A stretch of DNA of 57,605 nt from positions 1 to 57,605 of the forward strand of contig JAFXGW010000039.1 in NCBI GenBank assembly GCA_017536685.1, written 5' to 3'. The translations under genes and the position numbers were made by a program. Numbering within the stretch: the stretch's first letter is position 1; each line of letters opens with the position of its first letter. This DNA comes from Clostridia bacterium. GTDB taxonomy: Bacteria > Bacillota > Clostridia > TANB77 > CAG-508. Below are positions 1 to 7,888 of the stretch, piece after piece. The notes below the pieces were generated by a model. The model saw only the letters and a list, made by a program, of their open reading frames with translations, did not search any database and was not told where the DNA came from.

Positions 1-497
1 TAAGAATGCCTGCAAACACGAGTGCTGATGAAATCAAAGCAATTTCACCAGATGGAATATTCCTTTCGAACGGTCCGGGAAATCCTGCCGCAGATAAGCA
101 GATTATCGAAAATATAAAGGCGATGACAGAGCTTTCACTTCCGATTTTCGGAGTATCATTCGGACATCAGCTTCTTGCACTTTCACAAGGGGCAGAAACC
201 GAAAAGCACAGCTATGGCCATAGAGGTGCAAATCAGCCTGTAATTGACCTTGCAAGCGGTAAAACCTATGTTACAGAGCAGAATCACGGTTACATTGTAA
301 AACCAGAAAGCCTTGATGATTCATCATACAGATTAACCCATATCAATGCAAATGATAAAACCTGCGAGGGTATAAAGTATAACAATATAAATGCATTTTC
401 AGTTCAGTTTTATCCTGCCGCACATGGCGGACCTCTTGACACTTCATATTTATTTGATGATTTTGTAAAGAGTATGAACAGTAAGGAGGCAAAGTAA
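1..497 (+). CDS. carA: Carbamoyl-phosphate synthase small subunit, C-terminal part, degenerate glutaminase triad
   Basis: The frame is open to the window edge, so only the C-terminal half is present: the class I glutamine amidotransferase domain. Family landmarks are clear: [22 protein letters not shown], the FGHQLLAL block, QNHGY and DTSYLF. CarA normally releases ammonia from glutamine and channels it to CarB for carbamoyl phosphate used in pyrimidine and arginine synthesis. All three catalytic residues look replaced. The nucleophile motif GxCLGHQ reads GVSFGHQ (Cys to Ser), and the usual FHPEA block reads FYPAA (His to Tyr, Glu to Ala). Glutaminase activity is therefore unlikely if the read is correct. 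The stop is followed after 1 nt by the carB start, the usual operon arrangement. Base composition is clearly richer in G+C than the window after position ~735, so this piece may not belong to the host genome. Confidence 0.85.
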   Translation, partial: RMPANTSADEIKAISPDGIFLSNGPGNPAADKQIIENIKAMTELSLPIFGVSFGHQLLALSQGAETEKHSYGHRGANQPVIDLASGKTYVTEQNHGYIVKPESLDDSSYRLTHINANDKTCEGIKYNNINAFSVQFYPAAHGGPLDTSYLFDDFVKSMNSKEAK

Positions 498-498
498 T

Positions 499-735
499 AT
501 GCCGCTCAGAAGTGATTTGAAAAAAGTTCTTGTAATCGGTTCAGGACCTATTGTAATCGGACAGGCTGCCGAATTTGACTATGCAGGAACACAGGCATGC
601 CGCGCACTGAAACAGGAGGGACTTGAAGTTGTTCTCATCAACTCAAACCCTGCCACAATTATGACAGATAAATCAATGGCGGATAAAATCTACATTGAGC
701 CTCTTACACTTGACGTTGTAAAAAGAATAATTGAA
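499..735 (+). CDS. carB: Carbamoyl-phosphate synthase large subunit, first ~79 codons only
   Basis: The start of CarB is unmistakable: the N-terminal [13 protein letters not shown] dinucleotide-fold loop, [15 protein letters not shown], and [10 protein letters not shown]. The family continues IEPLT..VV..II and then EKEKPD. Here the match stops after about residue 79 (RIIE) and the reading frame runs into unrelated AT-rich sequence, with composition changing abruptly at 720-745. Full-length CarB is about 1060-1070 residues, so more than 90% is missing. An RBS (AAGGAGG, 482-488) lies inside the end of carA. An assembly chimera is the likeliest reading; a real recombination junction is possible. 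Confidence 0.85.
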
Positions 736-1791
736 ATTGATTTGAAAAACAAAAAATTAAATCAAGAATGGCAAAATGGAAATTATGATATAACTACTGA
801 AGAAATAGTAATTGAAGAAAATGAAATTGAAAGTGTATATAAAGAAAAAATAAATGAAATTGAAAATAATATTAAAGAAAGAGAAAATTCAAAATTGATT
901 CCAGTATTGTCACTTAATTGTGAACAAAAAGGTGGAACATTTAATTATGATAAATTTAATCCTAATATGGATTGGTATGCAAGTATTTATATTGATGATA
1001 TGCCATATTATGTTAGAAATTTTGAAAAAACAGAAAAAATTACGGATTATGAATATAGAATTTATACACTATATATGTTGGACGAAGATGTATTAGATGG
1101 AAAAAATGAATTCAAAATCACTTTAAAAAATAATAAATTATCTAGTATTGTAAATTGGGTTAATTATATGAATTCTTGGAGAAATGATTGTCAATGGTTT
1201 GCAAAAAACAATGATAGTGAAATGATGAAAACACCTAAAATAGAGAATATTGATTTGCCTGGGGAATTCGAAATTACTGTTTCTAAAAATAATATTTTAA
1301 ATGATAGTGTAATTCTTGATAATCCAGGAATAAAATCTGAATTTAGGAATATTACTCATACTGTTGAAAAAGTTGTTTTGTCTCCAATTCAAACAATTGT
1401 AAGAATAAATCATTCAGCTACACAACAGTCATCCAATGCATTTGCAAATAGATATCAAGGAAAACCAAATGTTGAACATTTACCATTAACACGTGAGTAT
1501 AAAGTTTATGATGATAAAGGTAATGAAATAAGTTGCTTTTCTACAACTAATAAGAATACATTAATATATGCCGATGGAACAAGAGAAGATTATGATTATC
1601 ACGATGTTCCAAATAAAAAATATAGTAATGCAATTTGGGAAAATATACAATATTTGTTAATTGAAAATGTTAATACAACATTTATTAAAATAGTTCCAGT
1701 AGAAACAATTAGAAATCCAATTGATGAAAATGATGAACGTAGAGGAGAAATCTATTATGAAATGGAACCACTAATAATTAATATAAAATAA
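736..1791 (+). CDS. Hypothetical protein, C-terminal part; faint DUF4179/DUF5643-like features
   Basis: About 350 codons of strongly AT-rich sequence continue the carB frame without a start of their own, so the true N-terminus is missing. The first part contains a charged helical stretch ([14 protein letters not shown]). The rest looks like beta-sandwich domains with many aromatic residues. The segment [14 protein letters not shown] followed by a YDDKGNE turn resembles the C-terminal domain of membrane-anchored DUF4179 proteins (clostridial anti-sigma-like surface proteins), but this is a weak pattern match. No signal peptide or membrane anchor is visible in the part present. A good hairpin terminator follows 24 nt after the stop, so this is the true 3-prime end of a gene. 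Confidence 0.5.
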   Translation: MDLKNKKLNQEWQNGNYDITTEEIVIEENEIESVYKEKINEIENNIKERENSKLIPVLSLNCEQKGGTFNYDKFNPNMDWYASIYIDDMPYYVRNFEKTEKITDYEYRIYTLYMLDEDVLDGKNEFKITLKNNKLSSIVNWVNYMNSWRNDCQWFAKNNDSEMMKTPKIENIDLPGEFEITVSKNNILNDSVILDNPGIKSEFRNITHTVEKVVLSPIQTIVRINHSATQQSSNAFANRYQGKPNVEHLPLTREYKVYDDKGNEISCFSTTNKNTLIYADGTREDYDYHDVPNKKYSNAIWENIQYLLIENVNTTFIKIVPVETIRNPIDENDERRGEIYYEMEPLIINIK

Positions 1792-1814
1792 TTGAAATAA
1801 ACACTTTAGGAATT

Positions 1815-1844
1815 AAGCAAGTGAACATAAATTCACTTGCTTTT
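1815..1844 (+). terminator. Intrinsic terminator after the hypothetical gene
   Basis: An 11-bp perfect stem (AAGCAAGTGAA / TTCACTTGCTT) with a 6-nt loop, followed by TTTT. Confidence 0.75.
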
Positions 1845-1907
1845 ATGATTAGCTAAACAGAGCAAATAATATAAATATCAATAAAAAATGAAATTTTTAT
1901 ACTCAAT

Positions 1908-1938
1908 TTACTAAACAAAAATCTAATTTGTTTAGTAA
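1908..1938. repeat. 12-bp inverted repeat containing ACTAAACA
   Basis: TTACTAAACAAA at 1908-1919 and its exact complement TTTGTTTAGTAA at 1927-1938, separated by 7 nt. No U-run follows on either strand, so it is not an obvious terminator. Confidence 0.8.
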
Positions 1939-1998
1939 GTTGTAAATCTTGAAAATACTGGGTTACAGGGATTGGGTATTGATATTGCTGGGTTTGGA

Positions 1999-2041
1999 GT
2001 CACTAAACAAAATTTTAAACTGTGGATAACTGTTTAGTGAC
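1999..2041. repeat. 11-bp inverted repeat flanking a DnaA-box-like word
   Basis: GTCACTAAACA at 1999-2009 and TGTTTAGTGAC at 2031-2041 are exact complements separated by 21 nt. The spacer contains TGTGGATAA (2021-2029). The arms share the ACTAAACA core with the repeat about 90 bp upstream. Confidence 0.8.
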
Positions 2042-2161
2042 TTGTTTAAAAATAGCTCAAAATAAATGAAAATATTTGAAAGTAGTTAAAATAGTAAAAA
2101 GGCAAGAAAAGCCAGTTTCAAGCCTTTTCTTCATTTATTCTTGTTTATTTTTGACAACAAA

Positions 2162-2187
2162 AAAATCCAGTATTTCTACTGGATTTT
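2162..2187 (-). terminator. Terminator of the Met tRNA gene
   Basis: Perfect 11-bp stem (AAAATCCAGTA / TACTGGATTTT), 4-nt loop, directly abutting the encoded CCA end. Read on the minus strand it ends in a T run. Confidence 0.8.
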
Positions 2188-2263
2188 GGTAGCGACGGTG
2201 AGATTCGAACTTACGACCTGCCGGGTATGAACCGGATGCTCTAGCCAACTGAGCTACGTCGCC
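2187..2263 (-). tRNA. tRNA-Met (CAT), elongator type
   Basis: The reverse complement folds as a complete cloverleaf. The acceptor is GGCGACG/CGTCGCT with a G1-U72 wobble, as in elongator Met tRNAs and unlike the C1xA72 of initiators. The D arm is GCTC...GAGC, the anticodon loop TTCATAC and the T loop TTCGAAT; discriminator A and an encoded CCA follow. Two stem positions are not Watson-Crick: T27/C43 in the anticodon stem and A51/C63 in the T stem. A CAT anticodon could also be a lysidine-modified Ile2 tRNA, but the acceptor favours Met. Confidence 0.9.
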
Positions 2264-2280
2264 ATTAATTGACAAAAAAT

Positions 2281-2309
2281 ATTATAATAGTATTATTCCA
2301 ATTTGTCAA
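2281..2309 (-). promoter_or_regulatory. Consensus promoter of the tRNA gene
   Basis: On the minus strand TTGACA (2304-2309), a 17-bp spacer, then TATAAT (2281-2286), 17 bp upstream of the mature tRNA 5-prime end: a perfect housekeeping-sigma promoter. Confidence 0.85.
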
Positions 2310-2363
2310 GTAAAAATACTAAAAAAGTTCATAAATTAATAAAAATGATTATAATTATTGCAA

Positions 2364-2399
2364 TCAAAAAAGCTATTAACAAAGAATGTTAATAGCTTT
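2364..2399 (-). terminator. Terminator of the phosphatase-superfamily gene
   Basis: AAAGCTATTAAC (2369-2380) pairs perfectly with GTTAATAGCTTT (2388-2399). On the minus strand a T run follows the stem. Confidence 0.8.
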
Positions 2400-2485
2400 A
2401 AGTATTTCTAATTGATTTATAAAGTGCAAATATTAAATTCATATAAATATTTTTTAATTTACTAATGAAAGTTATATTATTTTGC

Positions 2486-3646
2486 TTATTTCTTTATAAC
2501 AAATACAGGTACTTCCATTTCTTCTTTGGTCAATCCGCAATGAGTAGATTTTTTTACTGGTTTTCCTTCTGCTAAAAATGTTTCAAGTCTTATCATGCTT
2601 CCTGCAGTTGATAAAGCCATGTAATTTCCGATGAAGTCATCAATTTTTTTATGTTTTTCTCCATATCCTAAGAAATGATATTTATCTAAAAATTCTTCTC
2701 TTGTCATTAACCAAAATTCATTTTCAAATACTTTATTGAATCGTTCTACAAATTCATTTCTCATATTTTCTTTAACCCAGAAAGTTAAAACTCTTGATTC
2801 TAAGTATGCAGGCATTATTAAACATTCTTGAATTTCTGGATAATCTAATAGGGTATAAGCTTTTTCAATATCCTTATGACCATGATCAGCAGATATGATT
2901 AAGATTGTATCATCATCAAAGTTGTTACACATTTCTTCTAACTTATTTTCAGTATCTTTTACAAATGTTTTTACTTCTTCAGAAGTAGTTCCGTATTTAT
3001 GTAGTAATCCGTCTGGATTATCGCAGTAAGCTAAAATGAATTTTCTGTTTGGCAAATTGCATAAATCTTCTATATTCATTAAAAGTTCATCTATGTTATC
3101 TGCATCTATACTACGAAGAGCTCTTCTTTCAGCATATTCAGGTTCGATTTCATAAGCTTTTACATCAGGAGATGCTGATTCAATTTTTTCAAATACGGAT
3201 TCGTAATTCATAATAGTTTTATAAACATCCATTAAAGGCTTTTTTAATGGTTCTCTCATATAAGACTCGTTATGAGAAAACATATCTAATGCTCTTCCAT
3301 ATTCTTTAAAGTATTGTGACCAAGCAATCCAACCAGTTTCAAAAGGTGGATTTCCAGAATAGTATGTTGTAAGTGCAGCAGTTGTTGTTGATGGATAAAC
3401 AGATGTTACTAAATCTATCTGATGTTTTTTTAGATAACCATCAGGTGAAATCGGATTTAAAATATGTTCTCCCAGGCCATCTAATACCAAAAATATAACA
3501 TTTTTATATTGTTTTTCATTTAATATTTGATCTAATTTTTCAGAAGTTTTATGTTTTGTTTCAACATTATAATATTTCAAAATTGAACTTATTGTACCTA
3601 ATATACAATGATCATAATTAGGCATTATGATATCTTTACGTTCCAT
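2486..3646 (-). CDS. Alkaline-phosphatase-superfamily phosphodiesterase/nucleotide pyrophosphatase-like protein
   Basis: 386 residues without a signal peptide, so probably cytoplasmic. The metal-site order of the superfamily is visible: FLVLDGLG (first Asp, residues ~52-59), PSTTTAALTT with the nucleophilic Thr (~85-94), CDNPDGLLHKYG (Asp/His), ISADHGHKD (Asp-His-His) and STHCG (late His). Related enzymes hydrolyse phosphodiesters, pyrophosphates or phosphonates; the substrate cannot be told from sequence. The start is supported by GAAAGGA 8 nt upstream on the minus strand. It is monocistronic, with its own terminator at 2364-2399 and a tRNA gene beyond. Confidence 0.8.
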   Translation of the reverse strand: MERKDIIMPNYDHCILGTISSILKYYNVETKHKTSEKLDQILNEKQYKNVIFLVLDGLGEHILNPISPDGYLKKHQIDLVTSVYPSTTTAALTTYYSGNPPFETGWIAWSQYFKEYGRALDMFSHNESYMREPLKKPLMDVYKTIMNYESVFEKIESASPDVKAYEIEPEYAERRALRSIDADNIDELLMNIEDLCNLPNRKFILAYCDNPDGLLHKYGTTSEEVKTFVKDTENKLEEMCNNFDDDTILIISADHGHKDIEKAYTLLDYPEIQECLIMPAYLESRVLTFWVKENMRNEFVERFNKVFENEFWLMTREEFLDKYHFLGYGEKHKKIDDFIGNYMALSTAGSMIRLETFLAEGKPVKKSTHCGLTKEEMEVPVFVIKK

Positions 3647-3894
3647 AATTAGTTCCTTTCTATATTTAATAATTCTATATTGTGAATGATATAGATTCTA
3701 TATTTTAACAATAATATATTATACTGTATTTCAATAAATTTCAATAATTTAAATATAATTTAGCTTTTATTTTGTGAAATATAAGTAAAAATAAGATTTT
3801 AAGAGGTAGAAAAGTAAAATATAAATTAAAAATATTTTAATCGGTTTAAATATTGATACAAAATTGAAGTTTTATAAGAAGACTAAATTATGCC

Positions 3895-3920
3895 AAAAGG
3901 ACCTGCAGTCTGCAGGTCCT
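3895..3920 (-). terminator. Terminator of the HIT-family gene
   Basis: AGGACCTGCAG (3898-3908) and CTGCAGGTCCT (3910-3920) are exact complements; on the minus strand the stem is followed by TTTT. The G+C-rich stem matches the gene it follows rather than the surrounding DNA. Confidence 0.85.
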
Positions 3921-3938
3921 CTCAGTCAACGAATGATT

Positions 3939-4970
3939 TTAGATGTCAGTACGCAACGGGTAGCCGCGGACGAAACCGTCGGTTGCCTTGGTGATGCGCT
4001 CGCACAGGAAATCTTGGTTGAGTTTCAGATAGGCATAGATATCATCGAATGTTGCGATGATATTATCCATGAAGGCTTCCTTACGCCAGTTGGTTTTCTC
4101 ATTAGGAATTCCTTCCATCAGACCGATGATCTGACGCGGGAATTGCCGCTGAACGTAAACGGAAGGATCAGAAACGGCCAGGAGCTTACCAGAAGTTCCT
4201 TCTTGGTAACTGAGATACTTGGTGTCTTTCAGTTCCTGGATAGAACGGATTTCCTTCAGGCAGACCATATCCAGATACTTCTGTTCGAAGGGGACACCCC
4301 ATGCCACGTGAGTGTGGGCGTGAACGATCGAACGCTTGTGACTGGAATAGCCGGAAGGATCAGAACCATGCTCGAAGAAAATAACAGGCTGATTGCCATA
4401 TACTGCTTTGAGCAGGAATTCGATATCCTTCATAACCTGTTCATATTCTTCCATCTGCTCGTCAGGGATTCGAGCTGCAGACAGGATATGGCCCTTAGGA
4501 CAAATCATAACCATGCCTTTTTTGAGGCAGCCGTATTCAATCTTGACGAAAAAATTCTCGGATTCGTAAATGATTACATCATTTACTTCGGGAGTCTTCT
4601 GATTGAAGATGAACAGAGGAGTGAGCTGGTTGCCGTGACGGTCACGATGCTGGCCAATAGCGCACAGGAAGCAGGAATCATCTGCTGTATTGTGTTTCAC
4701 TCCAGACTTGAATTCACCGCATTCGATACCATGTTTGTGGCAGAAAGAGATGAAATGTTCGGGACCGAAAATGATGCAAGGGAGCATCAGATGCGGATAG
4801 CAGTTGATGGCTTCGCGTGCATGCTTTTTCAGCATGGCGGGAGTTTTGTTGCGGCGCCAGACATCTTCGACTTTAGAAACATCCTCGATGACCTCGATGG
4901 CCTCGTAAGAGATGTCGCTCAGACAGTCATCATTCTGAATTATCAAAACGACTTTGTTAGTTGTAATCAT
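3939..4970 (-). CDS. HIT-family (histidine triad) protein with long N-terminal extension, high-GC lone gene
   Basis: 343 residues. The central part is a HIT-like nucleotide hydrolase/transferase fold. It opens with a CFLC knuckle (residues ~97-100), then IYESENFFV, KGMVMICPKGHI and the triad motif HAHTHVA, which fits H-x-H-x-H-x-x. The first ~95 and last ~110 residues are not recognised. HIT enzymes cleave or transfer nucleoside monophosphates; the substrate is unknown. The codons (CGC, CTG, GCC) and about 50% G+C contrast sharply with neighbours. The RBS is strong (AAGGAGGT, 6 nt before ATG). The promoter at 5047-5075 and terminator at 3895-3920 make it a self-contained unit, probably acquired horizontally. 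The plus-strand frame over the same bases is a shadow. Confidence 0.75.
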   Translation of the reverse strand: MITTNKVVLIIQNDDCLSDISYEAIEVIEDVSKVEDVWRRNKTPAMLKKHAREAINCYPHLMLPCIIFGPEHFISFCHKHGIECGEFKSGVKHNTADDSCFLCAIGQHRDRHGNQLTPLFIFNQKTPEVNDVIIYESENFFVKIEYGCLKKGMVMICPKGHILSAARIPDEQMEEYEQVMKDIEFLLKAVYGNQPVIFFEHGSDPSGYSSHKRSIVHAHTHVAWGVPFEQKYLDMVCLKEIRSIQELKDTKYLSYQEGTSGKLLAVSDPSVYVQRQFPRQIIGLMEGIPNEKTNWRKEAFMDNIIATFDDIYAYLKLNQDFLCERITKATDGFVRGYPLRTDI

Positions 4971-5046
4971 AGGGTACCTCCTTGAAGTTGTTTAATATTG
5001 GTTGGTTTTGATAATGTTGAGTATATAAAATATGCTCATTTAATTA

Positions 5047-5075
5047 ATTATAACATTTATTGAAAATAAAGTCAA
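5047..5075 (-). promoter_or_regulatory. Promoter of the HIT-family gene
   Basis: On the minus strand TTGACT (5070-5075), 17 bp, TATAAT (5047-5052), in AT-rich DNA of host composition. The untranslated leader to the ATG at 4970 is about 70 nt. Confidence 0.8.
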
Positions 5076-5103
5076 AAACTGTATTAATTATGTATGTATA
5101 TAA

Positions 5104-5132
5104 AAAAGAAGCTATTTTAAATAGCTTCTTTT
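5104..5132 (-). terminator. Terminator of the small charged-protein gene
   Basis: 14-bp inverted repeat (5104-5117 / 5119-5132) containing GAAGCTATTT / AAATAGCTTC, with T runs on both sides, so it could act in both directions. Confidence 0.8.
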
Positions 5133-5146
5133 ACTAAAAAATAATT

Positions 5147-5350
5147 TTATTCTTCGTCATCTTTTCCAATCTTTTTTTTGGCTATTGGAATAATGAATTT
5201 TTTTCTTTTTTTGGCTTGATCTTTTGGACGTAATTGATTCATACAATCACCAACTTCAGAAATGTTTAAAATAGAATCATCACCAATTACAACTTCTATA
5301 TTATTTGAATTTTCTTTATTATCAATTTTTTTCTCTTCTTTTTTACTCAT
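5147..5350 (-). CDS. Small, highly charged hypothetical protein
   Basis: 67 codons from the ATG at 5350, chosen because GAGGTG lies 6 nt upstream; an in-frame GTG three codons earlier overlaps that RBS. The protein is almost free of aromatic residues. It has a Lys/Glu/Asn-rich N-terminus, a short hydrophobic middle (VVIGDDSILNISEVGDC) and a Lys-rich tail ending in acidic residues. No family is recognised. It has a perfect promoter (5383-5411) and its own terminator, so it is a real transcription unit. The composition resembles nucleic-acid- or ribosome-associated small proteins, but that is only an impression. Confidence 0.65.
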   Translation of the reverse strand: MSKKEEKKIDNKENSNNIEVVIGDDSILNISEVGDCMNQLRPKDQAKKRKKFIIPIAKKKIGKDDEE

Positions 5351-5382
5351 TTTTATCACCTCAAAAAATAACCTACAATAAA

Positions 5383-5411
5383 ATTATAACATGAGCATAA
5401 TATTATGTCAA
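5383..5411 (-). promoter_or_regulatory. Consensus promoter of the small charged-protein gene
   Basis: On the minus strand TTGACA (5406-5411), 17 bp, TATAAT (5383-5388). Confidence 0.85.
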
Positions 5412-5553
5412 CAAAAAAAGAGAAAAAATATAAAAATTTGAAAATATAGATATGCTATAAATCGCTTAAAATAGAAGAAAAATAGGAGTTTGTGATTGAC
5501 AAGAACAGAATTTCATGTAATAATAAAAGAATACTGAAAATAGGAGGAAAATA

Positions 5554-6171
5554 ATGGAATTTAGCAAAGAACAATCAATAATTGAAGCAATGCTTTTTGC
5601 AGCAGGAAGAGAAGTTTCAGTAAAAGAACTTACAAATGCTTTAGAACTTGGAGCAGAAGATATTGATAAAATTATTTTAAATATGAAAGCTGAATATGAA
5701 ACTAGAAATAGTGGAATTGAAATCATAAAAGTAAACGATAGTTACCAACTATGTACAAGAAAAGACTATTATGAATATATTTATCCATTATTTGATAACA
5801 GATCAAAACCTAATATTTCAAATGCTGCATTAGAAACACTTTCTATAATTGCATATAATCCTAATGTTACAAGAGCAGAGATAGAAGCAATTCGTGGAGT
5901 TAATGCAGATGGAACAGTATACAAACTATTAGAATTTGATTTAATTGAAGAAGCAGGAAAATTAGATGCTCCTGGAAGACCAACAATGTATAAAGTTACA
6001 AATAAGTTTATGAAAATGTTTGGTATTTCAAGTTTAGATGAACTACCAGATCTTCCAAGATATAAGCTTGATGAAAATGAACAAATTGTAATAGATGAAG
6101 TAATGGAGGCTCCAATGCCCGCAAGGGAAGACGAAAATATTGAAAATAAAGAAGAAAATATTGATGAATAG
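5554..6171 (+). CDS. scpB: Segregation and condensation protein B
   Basis: 205 residues, the usual ScpB size. Two winged-helix domains are recognisable: residues ~5-75 (EAMLFAAGREVS, the family opening) and ~85-160 with LETLSIIAYNPNVTRAEIE and GRPTMYKVT. The tail after ~175 is acidic and disordered. ScpB dimers bridge the ScpA kleisin on SMC to form bacterial condensin. The smc gene lies 3 kb downstream, but scpA, normally next to scpB, is absent from the window. The RBS GGAGG lies 6 nt before ATG. A plausible promoter is TTGACA (from ~5497) with an AATAAT -10. Confidence 0.95.
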   Translation: MEFSKEQSIIEAMLFAAGREVSVKELTNALELGAEDIDKIILNMKAEYETRNSGIEIIKVNDSYQLCTRKDYYEYIYPLFDNRSKPNISNAALETLSIIAYNPNVTRAEIEAIRGVNADGTVYKLLEFDLIEEAGKLDAPGRPTMYKVTNKFMKMFGISSLDELPDLPRYKLDENEQIVIDEVMEAPMPAREDENIENKEENIDE

Positions 6172-6252
6172 TATAATAAATATTTATTTTTAAATATATT
6201 CAGGTCTTCAAAACAATAAATATTTGTTATGCAAAAAATTGGAGGTAAAATT

Positions 6253-7689
6253 ATGGGAAAAGAAGAATTTGTAAAAGAAATAACTAATATAGAAGATAAT
6301 TTCGCACAATGGTATACAGATGTAGTAAGAAAAGCAGAACTTGCTGATTATACAGATACAAAAGGATGCATAGCTATAAGACCTTATGGATATGCAATTT
6401 GGGAAAATATTCAAAATTACGCAGATAAAAAATTTAAAGAAGTTGGTGTAACAAATCTTTATATGCCAGTTCTAATTCCAGAAAGCATGTTAGAAAAAGA
6501 AAAAGATCATGTTGAAGGATTTGCTCCAGAAGTTGCTTGGGTAACTATGGGAGGAGGAGAAGAACTTGAAGAAAGACTTTGTATTAGACCTACTTCAGAA
6601 ACAATGATGTCAACAATGTATGCAAAATGGGTTAAATCATGGAGAGATTTACCAATCCTTGGAAATCAATGGTGTAATGTTTTAAGATGGGAAAAAGAAA
6701 CAAGACCATTTTTACGTTCAAGAGAATTCTTATGGCAAGAAGGACATACAATTCATGAAACAGCTAAAGAAGCTGAAGAAAGAACATTAATGATGCTTGA
6801 CATATATGCAGATGTTATAGAAAATCTTTTAGCAATTCCTGTATTAAAGGGAAGAAAAACTAAAAAAGAACAATTTGCAGGAGCAGATGCAACATATACA
6901 GTTGAAACAATGATGCATGATGGTAGAGCTCTTCAAGCAGGAACATCTCATTATTTTGGACAAAACTTTACAAAACCATTTGAAATTAAATTCCAAAATA
7001 GAGAAGGAAAAGAAGAATATGCTTACCAAACTTCTTGGGGAATTAGTACAAGATTAATAGGAGCTGTTATTATGGCTCATGGAGATAACAGAGGGTTAAA
7101 ATTACCACCAAGAGTTGCTCCAATCCAAGCTGTAATAGTTCCAATTGCACAACATAAAGAAGGCGTTTTAGAAAAAGTTACTGAAATTTACAATGGGTTA
7201 AACAAAAAATTCAGAATGAAATTAGATGATAGAGATAATTATTCAACAGGATTTAAATTCAATGATTGGGAAATGAGAGGAGTACCAGTTAGAATCGAAA
7301 TTGGTCCAAGAGATTTAGAAAATAATCAAGCTGTTTTAGTAAGAAGAGATAGTGGAGAAAAAGAAGTTGTTGAACTTTCTAAATTAGATGAAAGATTAGA
7401 ATCTTTATTAGAAGAAATTCAAAAAGATATGTTTAACTGTTGTAAAGAAAGAAGAGTAGAAAAAACAAAAGTTGCTACAACACTTGATGAAATGATTAAA
7501 TTAATGAACGAAGACCAATGTTTCTTAAAAACAATGTGGTGTGAAGATGTTGAATGTGAAAACAAAATTAAAGAACTTACAGGAGCACATTCAAGATGTA
7601 TACCATTCGAACAAGAACATTTATCAGACGTATGCCCAGTTTGTGGTAAAAAAGCTACAAAAATGGTTGTATGGGGAAGACAATACTAA
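6253..7689 (+). CDS. proS: Prolyl-tRNA synthetase, short archaeal/eukaryote-like type
   Basis: 478 residues from the ATG at 6253, preceded by TTGGAGGT; an in-frame ATG at 6229 lies upstream of that RBS and is rejected. Class II synthetase motifs are present: motif 2 around RWEKETRPFLRSREFLWQEG, and motif 3 near GAVIMAHGDNRGLKLPPR. The anticodon-binding domain begins about residue 285 (QAVIVPIA). A C-terminal zinc-like domain (CEDVEC ... CPVCGKK, ending WGRQY) is diagnostic of the archaeal/eukaryotic-type ProRS without the bacterial editing insertion. It charges tRNA-Pro. A strong terminator follows; the gene is probably monocistronic. Confidence 0.96.
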   Translation: MGKEEFVKEITNIEDNFAQWYTDVVRKAELADYTDTKGCIAIRPYGYAIWENIQNYADKKFKEVGVTNLYMPVLIPESMLEKEKDHVEGFAPEVAWVTMGGGEELEERLCIRPTSETMMSTMYAKWVKSWRDLPILGNQWCNVLRWEKETRPFLRSREFLWQEGHTIHETAKEAEERTLMMLDIYADVIENLLAIPVLKGRKTKKEQFAGADATYTVETMMHDGRALQAGTSHYFGQNFTKPFEIKFQNREGKEEYAYQTSWGISTRLIGAVIMAHGDNRGLKLPPRVAPIQAVIVPIAQHKEGVLEKVTEIYNGLNKKFRMKLDDRDNYSTGFKFNDWEMRGVPVRIEIGPRDLENNQAVLVRRDSGEKEVVELSKLDERLESLLEEIQKDMFNCCKERRVEKTKVATTLDEMIKLMNEDQCFLKTMWCEDVECENKIKELTGAHSRCIPFEQEHLSDVCPVCGKKATKMVVWGRQY

Positions 7690-7759
7690 TATTATAGATA
7701 AAATTAAATCATTATTGAAAATTTCAATTTTATGTTTGCGATTATGATTGTTAATATAA

Positions 7760-7790
7760 AAGCCGTTTTACTTAGTAAAACGGCTTATTT
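7760..7790 (+). terminator. Terminator of proS
   Basis: Perfect 11-bp stem AAGCCGTTTTA / TAAAACGGCTT with a 5-nt loop, followed by ATTTTAT. Confidence 0.85.
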
Positions 7791-7888
7791 TATGTACTTT
7801 AAAGATATTAATAAATATTATGTACAATATTTTATTTCAATTTTTATTACAACTTATATTATAAAATTTTAAAATTTGTATTTTAATT

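Larger units (their letters stand above)
1845..2161. other. Non-coding interval with two inverted-repeat pairs and a DnaA-box-like word
   Basis: No reading frame with a start and RBS is visible here. The interval holds two inverted repeats built from the same octamer (ACTAAACA / TGTTTAGT), listed separately, and the word TGTGGATAA at 2021-2029, the reverse complement of the canonical DnaA box TTATCCACA. It ends just downstream of a tRNA gene on the opposite strand. A recombinase attachment region or a relic of a mobile element's origin are both possible; neither is shown. Confidence 0.5.

Noticed and set aside
1..735. carAB as a genuine operon of the host genome
   Set aside because: Composition and codon use break sharply at ~735 and CarB stops after ~79 codons, which fits a foreign or misjoined end better.
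3864..4985. Long plus-strand reading frame (373 codons) over the HIT gene
   Set aside because: No RBS or promoter on that strand. The minus-strand frame has recognisable HIT motifs, a consensus promoter, a perfect SD and a terminator.
6172..6252. T-box or leader upstream of proS
   Set aside because: Only ~80 nt separate scpB and proS and no conserved elements are visible.
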